Assembly: GCA_030068075.1 (NCBI GenBank) | Contig: CM057826.1 | Span: 50,301,116 to 50,365,115 of the forward strand | Length of the DNA: 64,000 nucleotides | Direction: 5' to 3' | Source of the DNA: Paguma larvata | Taxonomy: Eukaryota > Chordata > Mammalia > Carnivora > Viverridae | In this document: positions 35,911-63,181 of the stretch, piece after piece | Layout of the letters: each line of letters begins with the position of its first letter | Position numbering within the stretch: position 1 is the first letter of the stretch | Made by a program: the position numbers and the translations under genes | Notes under the pieces: generated by a model | What the model was told of the DNA's origin: nothing | Database searches by the model: none | What the model saw: only the letters and a program-made list of their open reading frames with translations

Positions 35911-37344
35911 CATAATAATACAATGGGCAGCAACAACGACAGTATGCTCACTGCAAGTTCACAGAGTTATATAGTTCTTTTAATTCTGACATATCAGACT
36001 CTCTACTTATACCATGTTCTCTCCAAAGCCTGTTAACAGTCTATTTTATTTTATTTTATTTTATTTAACAGTCTATTTTAAAATAATTTATGTGTGTCTT
36101 TGATGGTCAGGGCTTGTTAGAGAACAGATACCAGCAGTATGTGTGTGTAACATCATTCAGTCACTGATGAGTCATTAGCTCCAAATTATGCATCAAATAC
36201 TTCTTAACCTCTTTTTGGAAGAGCCTTCGCACCCACCCCATCATTTTTTTCCCCTTCAGATTAAATTACTCCTATATAAATGGCAAGTGTCTTATATTGT
36301 ATTCTAAGAAAATAAAACATAAAGTCATATAATATAACAACATGAAGGACAGAATTATTCCCATGGAGGCCTCTGACCTTTCCATGGCACTTTCAAATGT
36401 TTATTTTTATCACCTGCTTTGAGAATATCCCTTTACAGGCAGTAGTTTTGGAATTTACATCTTATCCAAGTCCAACAGAATCCATGTTAATAGACTTCCA
36501 TTCTGCTTGTTCTTCTATAACATTTCCCCAGAGCTCATCACTGGGCTTGAACCCAAAATTCTGTCCTCCTTTTCCTATACTCCACGCACCTGATAAAAAG
36601 GCAAACAGATTCTAGGGCACGGGTAGCACTGCCAGACGATGATGCTCAGTAGTCCCCTAGTGGCCTGAAAGAGTTCATGCAGTTTACTGAAATGCTTATT
36701 CTACTCTGTGGAGGTGTGAGAGATTTATTAGGCAGCAAGATCATTATGTATTTGCCAATTAGCACCTTCCTTTTCAGAAGACACAGGAAGTACACTCATG
36801 ATTCCACTTTGTCTAGATTTGCTCTTCGGGGGGTGGGCAGTCAGTCCATCCAGGTGTCATACTGTATCATCATCTGAAATTTTGTTTTCAAGTTTGGGGT
36901 ATAGTCTTCTGAGTTAAAAGACCCCTTAGAAGCTAGTGACTGTAATCCACTTATCTGGATCAAAAATAAACAAACAAACAAACAAATAAATAATTATATA
37001 AGGGAAGAAATGACACCTAGATTTGAAGGAATGGAATTAGGGAGGCCATCAAAAATCTGGGCAGCCACTCTTTCAGATTTGGGGTTGCAGTGATATGTTT
37101 CTGCTTCTTTTTATAAGGGTGATGCGTTTCTGTTTTTTTTTTTCTCTCTCTTCACAGATATTTCTATTATGTTGCATGAATTTGGCCAAACATGCCTTTC
37201 TTTAACAAATGACACAGACCAATCTGTAATTTTTTCATCTCATTTCTAAATGCTAGAGAAAAACAATGGCCAAAAATGACAATGACAATGATGATTATGG
37301 GTGGTGACGTTGGTAGTGATGTTGATGGTATTTTTGTTTTTTGT
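35911..37344. other. Intergenic DNA with a short (TTTTA)n run
   Basis: A TTTTA pentanucleotide run is at about 36041-36066. Nothing else is recognised; short frames at 36397 and 36677 lack support. Confidence 0.4.
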
Positions 37345-37545
37345 TTACTATGGACAGTTTCCTGTGAAAACGCCTTAATGAATTTTTACATTTAATCCTC
37401 ACCAAGACCCTGTAATTCCATTTTATAGGTGATGAAGATGAAACCTAGAGGTAATAACTAATTTGCCTAAATAACTTGCCTGCTAACGAACCCAAGTTAC
37501 CCGATATCAAAGTGGTATCCCAGTCTTCTGTATAATCAATGGAGG
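37345..37545 (+). repeat. MIR SINE relic
   Basis: TTTACATTTAATCCTCACCA, CCATTTTATAGGTGATGAAG and GAACCCAAGTTACCC follow MIR core order. Confidence 0.7.
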
Positions 37546-37689
37546 GTTGATGCAAGATCAAGCAGTACAAGCATGACGAATAAGTCCCTGCCCCTATGAA
37601 ATAGCAAGACAATTCTCAGAGAAATAGTGCTGTTATGCATTCCTTAGACAGTGCCATCATAGTCTGCTACACATGGCCATGCCTTTTCT

Positions 37690-37890
37690 CAAATCCTCCA
37701 GTGATGAGCATGAGATGAGAAGCATGAAAATCTCCGTCTATTGGACTATGTTTATCTTCCAGTCTTTTTATTCATGACATTCTTCTTCGTTTCCTATTTT
37801 CCAGTTTCTCAGACTTATTTGCTGTTTATAAACGACATGAGTGACCACACCTCTGTGTTCATCATGCAGCCTGAAATGACTTTTTCTTGT
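37690..37890 (-). repeat. L2 LINE relic, left part
   Basis: CTCAAATCCTCCAGTGATGA and neighbouring T/C-rich text resemble reverse-oriented L2. It probably continues beyond the SINE to about 38410. Confidence 0.45.
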
Positions 37891-37911
37891 TTTAATGTTT
37901 TTTAAGTTTGT

Positions 37912-37946
<35 letters not shown>

Positions 37947-38118
37947 GAGCAGAAGTGGGGGAGGGGCAGAGAGAGAGAGGGGGAGAGAGAATTCCAAGCA
38001 GGCTCCACACCGTCAGCACAGAGCCTGATGCGGGGCTCAGTCTCACAAACCATGAGATCATGACCTGAGCTGAAATCAAGAGTCAGACACTTAACCAGCT
38101 AAGGCACCCAAGTGCCCT
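37891..38118 (-). repeat. SINE, antisense, with expanded (TTTA)n tail
   Basis: The tail has about eight TTTA units (37913-37946). The head complement AAGGCACCCAAGTGCCCT is mutated. It splits an L2 relic. Confidence 0.9.
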
Positions 38119-38129
38119 GGAATAGCCTT

Positions 38130-38410
38130 TTCCAATCTACTAAAAGTTTATTCAACTTATCAAGCTCAGTTCCAAATGTTGTATCATTCATGAAATAATC
38201 ACTGACCACCCCTACACACTGATGCCTTTTTACTATTTCCATAACACATGGTTAATAATTAACTATGTATGTTTAACTCTCAGTTCTATTACATTGATAT
38301 TACCATCTAGAATGTGAGCTTCCTGAAGGTGAACATTATTTTTTAAAATTTCTATATCCTCAGCATATGACAAGCACTTAATAAATAAACATTAAATTGG
38401 ACTGATAGTG
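38130..38410 (-). repeat. L2 LINE relic, right part
   Basis: AGAATGTGAGCTTCCTGAAG, then ATGACAAGCACTTAATAAAT, is the reverse-oriented 3' end of L2. Confidence 0.65.
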
Positions 38411-38445
38411 GTTGAGCAGGTATAAGTCATGAATTCAATGACCTG

Positions 38446-38663
38446 TGTTTGTTTATTTATTTATTTATTTGAGAGAGAGACAGAAACAGAGACAGAGCGT
38501 GAGAGGGGGAGAGGCAGAGAAAGATGGAGACACAAAATCTAAAGCAGGCTCCAGACTCTGAGCTGTCAGCCCAGAGCCTGACACTAGCCTCAAACTCACA
38601 AACCATGAGATCATGACCTGACCCAAAACCAGGCACTTAACTGACTGAGCCACCCAGGCCCCC
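38446..38663 (-). repeat. SINE, antisense
   Basis: TTTATTTATTTATTTATTTG tail, GA-rich body, and GAGCCACCCAGGCCCCCT head complement. Confidence 0.92.
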
Positions 38664-39029
38664 TGACATGATTTTCGGTCCTCCTTATTTATGTTTCAAG
38701 ATTTGAATTTGATATTGCCTGCGTATACTTTTGAGCCCTAAAATGTGTTCAATGTTCTATTGCTAACCAAGCCAAAACAATTTAAAGCTGGTGACCAGAG
38801 GACTGTCCCTTTATTGTCCTTGTCTCCCAGAGCAATTTTATCCTTATTGCACTGGATTTCCAAACAATATTGCATGGGAATTTTCTACAGTGTCCACTGA
38901 GAGGTTGGGTATCCCTTAACAATATAAAAAAATACTGTTGGTCCAGAGAGTTTAAGAGGACCAACTTTAGAAAATGGAGTCAGAGTTGTCATACATAAAG
39001 CACAGGGTATAATAGTGTATACTTTGGAA

Positions 39030-39205
39030 TCATAGGTAATAACTAGCTCTGGCACATTAAGGTAGTTACATACCTGTTGTAAGCCTCATTTTATCCCTTT
39101 GTTAAATAAATATGAAAATTGCAAGGCAGTTGCACAGTTTAGAGATAATAACAATGTACACAACTGACATATAGTAAGCATTCAATAAATATTAACTATT
39201 ATTAT
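39030..39205 (-). repeat. MIR SINE relic, antisense
   Basis: AAGCCTCATTTTATCCCTTT, then CATATAGTAAGCATTCAATA, follows reverse MIR order. Confidence 0.6.
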
Positions 39206-39356
39206 ATAATCTACCACTTTTTCTTCTTCCTTTAGTATTTTCTCCACCAGTACCTCCAAGATCCATTTTGCCACTAGGAAGCTCTTTAAATCCTCCTTAT
39301 CACATCACTCCAGAGTAACTCTATAGCAGAATCTTTGAGTCCAAATATTCACTCAA

Positions 39357-39551
39357 GGAGTGCTTGGGTGGCTCAGTCAGTTTAGCATCCGACTCCCGCT
39401 TTGTCATGATCTCACATTCATGGATTCGAGCCCCATGTTGGGCTTTGCACTAACAATGTAGAACCTCTTCACATTCTCTGTCTCTCTCTCTCTCTCTATC
39501 TGTCCTTCCCCTGCTCATGAGCTCTCAAAAATAAAAATAAACATTAAAAAA
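39357..39551 (+). repeat. SINE (feline SINEC type)
   Basis: It starts GGAGTGCTTGGGTGGCTCAG, keeps GGATTCGAGCCCCATG, and ends AAAAATAAACATTAAAAAAA. A small deletion is present in the head. Confidence 0.92.
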
Positions 39552-39849
39552 ACCCACATATATTTACTCGAGGTCTCTATCAAAAAGTTCTTTCTTAGTA
39601 TGACCCCAAATAGCCTCAATCTCCTACTGAATGTTCTTAGGGATTATATAATTTCCTCCTGAAACATACATTCATTAAACCTGTCCATGGTGTTTCATGG
39701 TATACTTGAATATTTTGTTAACAGGAAACTCATTTTCTTCTATGGTACTAGTTCTTTATTTAGATAAATACCACAGTAAGAAACTATTTCTTTAATAGAA
39801 TGGACACTTATTTTTCACTGGCTTCTACCCCATGGCCTTAGCTTATACC

Positions 39850-40050
39850 TAGTTTTGAATTCTAATTCTGCATTTTTTTAGCTGTGAGATTAGGCAAGTT
39901 ACATCCTTGCTGATTTACAAAATGAACTCATTTATAGAAAACTCATAGATTTTTGTGTTAGTAGTGAATGAGTTGGATTATGTGGAGTTCTCAACATAAT
40001 TCTATGCATATGATAAATGTTAAATATTTGGCAGTTATTATTAATATTAT
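39850..40050 (-). repeat. MIR SINE relic, antisense
   Basis: AGCTGTGAGATTAGGCAAGT and GCATATGATAAATGTTAAAT fit reverse MIR sequence. Strongly diverged. Confidence 0.55.
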
Positions 40051-40695
40051 GTTAATTTCCACTGATACAGTCTTAAATTGCATTTATTATTTTTAGACTG
40101 ACTTGCTCTCCATAACAGTCTCTAAGCAGACAGGGAAAAATGTTTCAAGTCCTTACTAGGTGGGAAGTAGTTACATAAATACCAGAATCCTTTGGTTCAA
40201 GCCTCTTCTACACTAATGCCTCTTTTATATCATAGAAAGTACTATTTAATGTCTGGTGCCAAGTTTGCTTTTTCTGTGCAATAATTTTCTCTAATCATCC
40301 CTGAGTCTTTATAGTGATTTTATATGTACAATCCTTGTTGTTGGCAATGGTACAGGAGTTAAGGTTTAAAACAGAAAAGGGAGGTAGATTTAATCTATTC
40401 ACATTTTCCTTCTGCTGTGTTCAGCATATTAATAGCAATATTATTGTAAAGGATGTTAGATCTAGGCTTTCTGGTGGAGATAAACAGCAAAGAAAGCAAG
40501 TGATTGTCCAAGTTAATTTTAAAAATATTTTGGAAAAACAACTGTGAAACGGATAGGTGTGAGATAAATGTTTTCACATTTATCAGAAGAAAGTAATTCT
40601 CTAAGTAAGGGAAACCCCAGATGCTTGGTTTGCATAGTCAGAATGCTACACAAATAGCCATACATTTCTCAAAGTCATTGCCATTGTCATGTTTT
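40051..40695. other. Intergenic DNA, nothing recognised
   Basis: No gene. The 77-codon plus frame at 40314-40547 has no recognisable motif. Confidence 0.4.
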
Positions 40696-40710
40696 TGAAC
40701 TCTCATTTTT

Positions 40711-40936
40711 TTTTTTTAAGAACAGGCTTTAATGTTTATTTATTTTTGAGAGACATAGAGGCACAGCGTGAACAGCGGAAGGGCAGAGAGAGAGGGAGAC
40801 ACAGAATCCGAAGAAGCAGGCTCCAGGCTCTGAGCCGTCAGCACAGAGCCCGACGCGGGGCTCGAACTCACAGACCGCGAGATCATGACCTGAGCCGAAG
40901 TCAGCCGCCCAACCGACTGAGCCACCCAGGCGCCCC
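40711..40936 (-). repeat. Young SINE (feline SINEC type), antisense
   Basis: This copy keeps many CpG sites (CCCGACGCGGGGCTCGAACT, GACCGCGAGATC, CCGACTGAGCC, CAGGCGCCCC), the positions that decay fastest after insertion. It has an exact 15-base duplication, TGAACTCTCATTTTT, at 40696-40710 and 40937-40951. Both points suggest it is the most recent insertion in the window. It lies about 2.2 kb upstream of the GABRA6 start codon. Frames on both strands here are SINE-derived. Confidence 0.95.
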
Positions 40937-40951
40937 TGAACTCTCATTTTT

Positions 40952-43089
40952 ATGGGTAGGTCCATTGGAAAATAATAATCAAATTAGCAATACTGCTAAT
41001 AGAGTTTTCTCCAATTCAGACAGAGATAGGTGAACAAAGGACTTCATTACATACAGACACCAGAATATGATTAGAATCCACAGAATTACAGAGCTTTAGT
41101 GCCTTAAGTCTCTCACATTCAAAGGTGAGGTCCACAGATATGAAATGACTAAGGTTACATATTTACTACCCTCCCAGACCTAGTATTATTTTTCCCAATT
41201 GAGAGCAGAGAAAGTCTTTCTTCTCTTCATCAATTGATTACTAATTAAAACCCATTAGAAAATGGAATCAAGTATGTAAGCCAATTTGACAGTAAATCAT
41301 ATTTAAAAAAAAAAAGCAAATGTGTTGTAGTCATCATCTGGAGAAGTTTAGAGTGAAAAGAAGAAGAGATATGGAGACCAGGTCCTGTAAGGAAAAAGAG
41401 AAGATTTTAGGAGTGTTTAGCTTAAATTTGAGAGGACGTGATACATATCTTTGTTTAAAAAGCATGCCATGTGGTCTTTCCCTGGCAAATCATTATATAT
41501 GGTTTCAAATGTAAGAGCTAGGACCAGGGGCAAGTTTCAGCTCAGCACAAGTAAAGCAACGTGAGAAAACAGATGCTGGATAACATTCGCCAGGAATACT
41601 GGAAGGTGTCGGGGGTTTTGATGAATAACCAGAAAATTCCACACAACTGTGAAATTCAGTAATCTTAAAAAAAACTACAGAAATCTTACAGTCTTTCCTT
41701 TTTCCTATTGTTTCTTCTTAGTCATAGCTAATTTATTGAAATATTCCACAAATAATTTATGTCATGTCTTCAGAAATGACTCTTAAGACTGTGCTATGGG
41801 TCTATGATAGTAACGGTCACCTTTGTAGAATTTAGATTCCAAAGCTACATACTGTGAACTGGGTGAATACCGTGTAGATCTGGCAGGAAGAGGGTGATGT
41901 GAGACACTTGCTTCTATTTCTTATGTTCTTGAATTACTATTTTAAAAAAAATGTGTATATATGTGTATGTATGTATATATATACATATATATATACACAT
42001 ATATATATATATATGAGGGAGTATATGTATATATATATATGAGAGGGTATTCACAATGCTTTTCTTTATTGCCATGTAAAATTTTTTATTCAAAAATTAA
42101 AATTTTAAGGCTTAAAGCAACCTCCTTTCCTCCAACTTCCATCTACCAGACTAGGTAGAGAATGCCATTTCTTCGGTTCAAATATTTCTCTGTTGACCTG
42201 TGGCAAGCCTAATAAAATAGTGCCAGCAATACCAGCATTAGCCATGTCAATGGATGCTTTATTCTTACAGTATTTCTACATGCGGGAACCTTAATCAGCT
42301 ATTTCCAGACATTTTATCTTACAGTCAACATCCATGAAATTGGCCAGGTTTCTAAAGATAGTGGTAGAACCCATTTATGTCTTAGCATGAGATGACATAT
42401 CTTTGGCAGGAAGGATAAACAAAGTACTTAAACAAACACAACAAAAAACAAACCAATCAAACAAACAAACAAAAAACATTAACTCAATAGCAAGACGACC
42501 AGGAGTTGTTCTAATGTATTGTAAGTGCTTTTCAATGAACAATGAGGGGCAATTTTAAAGGTGGATGAAAAGTGCATTTGATGCAATAATGCCGATGAAA
42601 TCAGAAAGATAATCCAAAAGGATCTCAATGTTGTTAGACTTTTTAAGCAGTAAGAGCTGTGTAGGAATCCTTCTGTGAACCACAGAAATAATAAATGCTG
42701 AGCCCATTGGAACATAATCTCAATCAGCAAGATGCCACAGCTTTCCAGATTTCCTCACAGGGACCTGCTAATTCCATGCCAAAACTAGCAGTGGATTTCT
42801 TCCTTCTAATCTCCCCTAATGCCTTATTCAATTATTGTCACTGCTCTCCGACCATACACTGTCCCTTCAGACTCTTGTTTCCCAACTGAGTCCACCAGAA
42901 GAGGCTGAGTGTCCATCAGGATGTAGTCTAAGACCACAAGGCACCTTGTTCCACATGAAAAGGCAGAAACGAGCAGGAGAGCAAGGGGAACCTTCAAAGT
43001 TTTGCTGGTAACCTCTTCATCTACGGATTACTGTCTGGACCCAAACAGGGAAAAGAGATATGAGGGGTCTGGAAGATTACTCTAGTTGA
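40952..43089. other. Immediate 5' flank of GABRA6
   Basis: The stretch contains a (TA)n-rich run at 41952-42037 and an (AAAC)n-like run at 42428-42478. The 1-kb part before the start codon is free of recognised SINE or L1 sequence. No TATA box is evident at a convincing distance. The transcription start cannot be placed from sequence alone. Confidence 0.45.
41952..42037. repeat. (TA/TG)n simple repeat
   Basis: Alternating TATATG/TATA tract interrupted by GAGGGAG units. The frame across it is an Ile/Tyr artefact. Confidence 0.9.
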
Positions 43090-43095
43090 TTGGCA
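43090..43095 (+). promoter_or_regulatory. NFI half-site candidate upstream of GABRA6
   Basis: TTGGCA is a nuclear factor I half-site. It stands about 70 bases before the start codon, probably in the proximal promoter or 5' UTR. NFI proteins are known to drive GABRA6 in maturing cerebellar granule cells, so the site is a reasonable candidate, but six bases match by chance often. Confidence 0.35.
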
Positions 43096-43163
43096 AAGGG
43101 GAGCCTGTTAGGAAGGAGGAGAGCCCAGGAAGAGGGTGAACTGAGGCATTGCAGTGCAGCAGG

Positions 43164-58765
<15,602 letters not shown>

Positions 58766-59316
58766 CTTGCAGCCAGGATAAATTCTATTCTATAAGTTCT
58801 CATTTTCTGAAATTTTAAAAATAGCATTAAGAATTGTATAGATGCTTTTCCGGACATTGAAAACCTGTAACACATAGCTTTGAGTAAGCGTGTATGAGCC
58901 AAAAGGCAATAACGTTACCCCTCAAAACTGGAAGTTGAAGGTTGTTGAAAAATATGACTTTTCCATATGTTAGATGAAAAAAATTGTAAAAGAATAAGAT
59001 GCACTGAAGATGAATTTGTCAATCTTTGTTCTTCAATGTTCAATATTTTAATTGTCACTGTGAATAGCATTAACCACAAAGATAAAATAGGAAATGCTGA
59101 TACTTCCAAAGGTTGCCTTAAAATATGTTTATTTTGGCTTAGTTGTCAAAGAGAGCAAAATATAAATAGTCTAAATATTTATCAATAGGTTAATACCAGC
59201 ATGTTTAAGGCCTTTGTGCTAGTAAAATGGTTTTCAGTGGCATTATTAAGCCTGTGTTGAGCTTAGCCATTTGTTTTTAACCTTGCTGTGCTATTTTACC
59301 TCAATAAATAAATAAA
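58766..59316 (+). other. GABRA6: Probable GABRA6 3' UTR
   Basis: The stretch follows the stop codon and runs to a cluster of overlapping AATAAA signals at 59303-59316. No coding is seen. The true cleavage site is not fixed by sequence; another AATAAA lies near 59600. Confidence 0.5.
59303..59316 (+). terminator. Candidate polyadenylation signals
   Basis: Three overlapping AATAAA hexamers about 540 bases after the stop codon, followed by a TATA/TG-rich stretch that could serve as the downstream element. Confidence 0.45.
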
Positions 59317-59325
59317 GTATGCATA

Positions 59326-59428
59326 TATATACACACATATATATATGTGTTATATATATATATATACAGTTATATATATGTTATATATATATATATATAT
59401 ACAGTTATATATATAAATATATATATAG
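59326..59428. repeat. (AT)n-rich simple repeat
   Basis: TATATATA runs with ACACAC and CAGT interruptions, directly behind the AATAAA cluster; TATACAGTTATATATA occurs three times. Confidence 0.92.
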
Positions 59429-59879
59429 CTTTAGTTAAACTGCGGTAGAGTGGTGTTTTATCTCATTAGGGGCTCCTTTAAAATTAATATACTCATCATA
59501 ATTCCATGAAATTATACAAAAAATTGAGACTATAAGGAAGTCTTGTTACATTATAACTGTGGTTTTAGCTCATATTTTCTACCTTTCTATGTTTGCTACT
59601 AAATAAAACAATAATAAACATGGTTCCCTGGATCTGGTTAATAAAGCTAAGGAAAAGGGTTTTCTTTTAAGAATAAAGAAATGTAGTGGCTACTTCTATG
59701 CAATGTTAGGGTCCCCGGCGATTCCAATAGGTAGAGGTATGGGACAGGCAAGCTCAGTCATCTCGCCCTAAACAAAGAGTTGAATTTGTCTTCAAAGAGT
59801 CAATCTTTTATGTATTTCATGCTTCACTCAACATGCTTTAAGTTATAAGATGAATAAGGTCTGAGCATCTAACGTATAA
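59429..59879. other. Intergenic DNA, nothing recognised
   Basis: No gene or clear repeat; a second AATAAA lies near 59600. Confidence 0.4.
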
Positions 59880-60108
59880 TATGATAACTACCGTATAACA
59901 CTGTATTATGTAATTGAAATTTGGAAGAGAGTAGAACTTAAATGTTCTCAGGAAAGAAAAAGGTAAATATGTGAGGTTATAGATTTTATTAATTGACTAA
60001 TTCAGTGGGCAGTATCATTTCATAATGTATTCATATATCAAATCATCACATTGTACACTTTAAATACCTTGTTATTTTGTCAATTATACCTCAATAAAGT
60101 TGAAAAAA
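59880..60108 (+). mobile_element. LINE-1 3' end, sense
   Basis: GTAAATATGTGAGGTTATAG, ATTCATATATCAAATCATCA and GTCAATTATACCTCAATAAA are the end of an old L1 3' UTR. Confidence 0.75.
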
Positions 60109-60624
60109 ATTAATGCGACTATTTTTTTATGCTATCCCAGCTCTCCCTGTTCCTAACTCCAGCCGTGTTTCTCCCATATAGAAAAATAGTATTAGGGAAA
60201 TAGGAACTAAGAGTAGGAGAAAGCATGTGATGTGGTTTGTCCAAATTGATAAACCCTTCATTAGCTGTTGTTGGAGCTTAAATATCATTGAGATCACCTT
60301 GAGCTATGAATGCAGAAAAAAACATTTGGAGATTACTACTCTTGAGTTAATACAGAAAAATAGGAAAAATCTATAGCCTAACAAATTACAAGTTAATTGA
60401 AATAGCTCTCTGCTAAGGGTGAGGAGACAGAACTCCATCCAACATCTCCATTAACTAGCTCCTTGACCAAATCTGTTAGTCTCTGGGAGACTCCCTTCTA
60501 TTCTCAGCTATAGGATGAGAGGGATGGATCAGATGCCCTTTAGAGGTCTTTCCATTTCATTCCTATTCTTTCCTATGGAAATTAAATTAGTCTAATTATA
60601 TAGGGTCTATTTCTGTTTTAGAAA

Positions 60625-61050
60625 GTATAATAGGCAGAGGTTAATCATCTTACATGCTATGTTACATTTAATCTTCCTCACAAATCAGTAAAGTATATAG
60701 CACTATTATCTTCCAGTTATTTTTGCCTTTTTGTTTTTTTTTTTTTTTTTTTTTTGAGAGCAAGAGAGGTGGTGCGGGGGGGAGAGTTGGAGAAGAAAAG
60801 AGAATCTTAGGCAAGCTCCACACCCAGCAAAGAGCTGGGTGGCTCAATCTCACAATATTGAGATCATAACCTGAGCTGAAATCAAGGACCAGACACTCAA
60901 CCAAGTGAGCCACCCAAGCGCCCCAGTCTTCCATCTCAAATAAGAAACCAAGGTACAGAGAAGATAACTAATTTTCTTCAAAGCCAGTGGCACTCAGGTG
61001 GTATAACTGAGAGTCACACCCACGCAGTGTGAATCCATAGCTTGTTCATA
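60625..61050 (+). repeat. MIR SINE relic split by a younger SINE
   Basis: The left part (TACATTTAATCTTCCTCACA) and right part (AAACCAAGGTACAGAGAAGA, CAGTGTGAATCCATAGC) fit one MIR interrupted at 60734-60924. Confidence 0.55.
60734..60924 (-). repeat. SINE, antisense
   Basis: A 22-base poly-T tail, then GAGAGCAAGAGAGG and the head complement GAGCCACCCAAGCGCCCC. The middle is diverged. Confidence 0.9.
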
Positions 61051-61849
61051 TAACCATAACCATACATATCCTCACCAAATCCAGTATGACTCTGTTCTTT
61101 AATCCCCACCAGAATCCCCTCATCTTGTCTTTAATTTCCTGTAATAATTTTCTGGTGTTCTGACATCTTCCTGTCTTTTCCTCAGCATTCATTCTACATT
61201 TCACTGCAAAGGACATTACTTTCAGTCAACATTTATGCTTAGAACTGAAACAGATAAGTAAGACCAATTAAACTCATTAGATATTAGAGGCAGATTTCTC
61301 CCCAGTAAATGGATCTTAAAAAATTCATAAAATTATAGAACTTCTGAATTGCTAAGGATTCTAGAGAGTACTATTTCTCAATGTATGTCATGGAGTGGTG
61401 ATAGAGGTTAAGTGAAAATAAAATAGTTCTTTGACCTGCAGGGTTTGTATCCTCCAGGTGCTTGAGCCCTGGGATTATCACCAATCTGGTATAGTCATTT
61501 CTGGAGGTGAAGAAGGAAGACTCTCTGCCTGGTGTTGTATTCATCGGTGCTTACGCCAAGCCCAGCCCTTTCCCTGGCTCTATCTTGTCTTGAGGACTGT
61601 GACCCAAGCTGCACCTGTGCTTGTGACAATTCACATGTTTCTGAGGGCAGGAAAAACTTTAGAATTCCAAAGATGATGATTTGTTGAAAGAAGTGGTTAC
61701 AAAGATCCTAACAGCTGTAACAGAAGATAGCTAGCAAGAGAGTAGTGGGGATACTGAGGGAAAAAATAAATATCTGAAAACACATGTTTACACCCCAAAC
61801 CTACTACTTTTGAAAACTTTTGAGAAGAAACAAGAATATACCGGTGGAT
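61051..61849. other. Intergenic DNA, nothing recognised
   Basis: Includes an unexplained open frame of 81 codons at 61431-61676 with no motif that I know. Confidence 0.4.
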
Positions 61850-63181
61850 GGGAGGCCAACATGGTGGAGGAGTAGGGGGATCCAGTATTTCCCTTGTCCT
61901 TTAAACTGGGAACGACTGAAACCAAAAGTCTCTCAACTCCAAGAATCGGGGAGGAAAGGTGTTATAGTCTACAAGGAATGGAAAGCGAAACCAGAAAACG
62001 CCCTAGAAACCATGGGTTTAATCTGGGACGGATAAAACGAACTGGGGAGCTGAGCTGAGGGGACGGTGAGCATCTTCGGAGATAGCTGGGAAAGTGCCAA
62101 TCAAGCAACATCTGAACTAGAGGGCCAGGAAGGGTGAGACCACTACCATCCAGCCCCTAAATGAAGGGTTTTGAAGAGAAGTTCGGTGGCAAACATCAGC
62201 ACTCCCCTTGCGTCGCTGGGAGCGCACCACCCGTGGTCCCTCGATGCCGGGAGGTGCTGCCAGACTGACAACGGGGACCCAGTCAGCCCCAGGTGCCACA
62301 GCCTGCGGAACACCTCAAACCCTAGCACAATTACAGCAAAATCGGGTGTAGCAGGTGGCTGTGCCACCAACTGGTGAACCACACTATGCCGGTGCCCATG
62401 GTGGAGTAAGGACAGAAATAAAGGGCCAAATAGAGACTCCAGGACTGGTGGCAAGGGACTGGAGGGACACCATTGTTGTCCCACAAGCCGGGAAGTCACA
62501 CCAAAAGCCATCCCTGCAACAGTGGAGGCGGGACTCGCTTACACCAAACCACGCCCCCCCACAGGAGTGACACCTTTCAGCGGAAGCTACAGATGCCGAG
62601 TTCAGACTGCTGCCTGGAGCAACTCCAGGTCATTTCTTCTTTTTTAAATATATCCCTCCCTTTCTCCTTCTTACTGATCCCCACCCCTGAGCTGGCTATC
62701 CAGAGTACTGGCTGGCTTAAACACTCTTTTAACCCATTCTCTCAAGGCATGTTCTACACGTCCTTCTGTACTTCCCTATCTCTCTCCCTGGAATGACCAG
62801 ACCACATGAGTTCATCTGGGCAACATCTATCTTCATTCCTTTTTTCTTGCACCTGTCCTTATTCTGATTTCTCTCAGTCTGGATTAAGCCCTTTAGTCGC
62901 TCTACCGGGGCAAAGTCCATTTCCTTCTTCTCCCCACACCTGTCATTATTCTTTCTGTATATGCTCTGCCACCAGCACACTACATACCCTGTCTTTAACG
63001 TGTAGCTGGTACTTCAGGACATTGTCCTCAGAGACTCGTTTGTTATTCTCTTTTCTGTTGTGAACTGCTTGTCTGTATCATTTGTCAGTACATTTGAGTA
63101 TTTCTGTTTTCTGTTTGTCTGTCAGTCTGTTTTCCTTTCCAGGGCAACTTCAAGAAACAATCCAAAACACATCTAGCCAAA

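Noticed and set aside
1..43000. Exons of GABRB2, the known upstream neighbour of GABRA6
   Set aside because: No Cys-loop, membrane-segment or other GABA-A beta coding pattern was seen on either strand.
62143..62511. A 122-codon minus frame as a gene
   Set aside because: It is antisense to the GC-rich 5' UTR of an L1.
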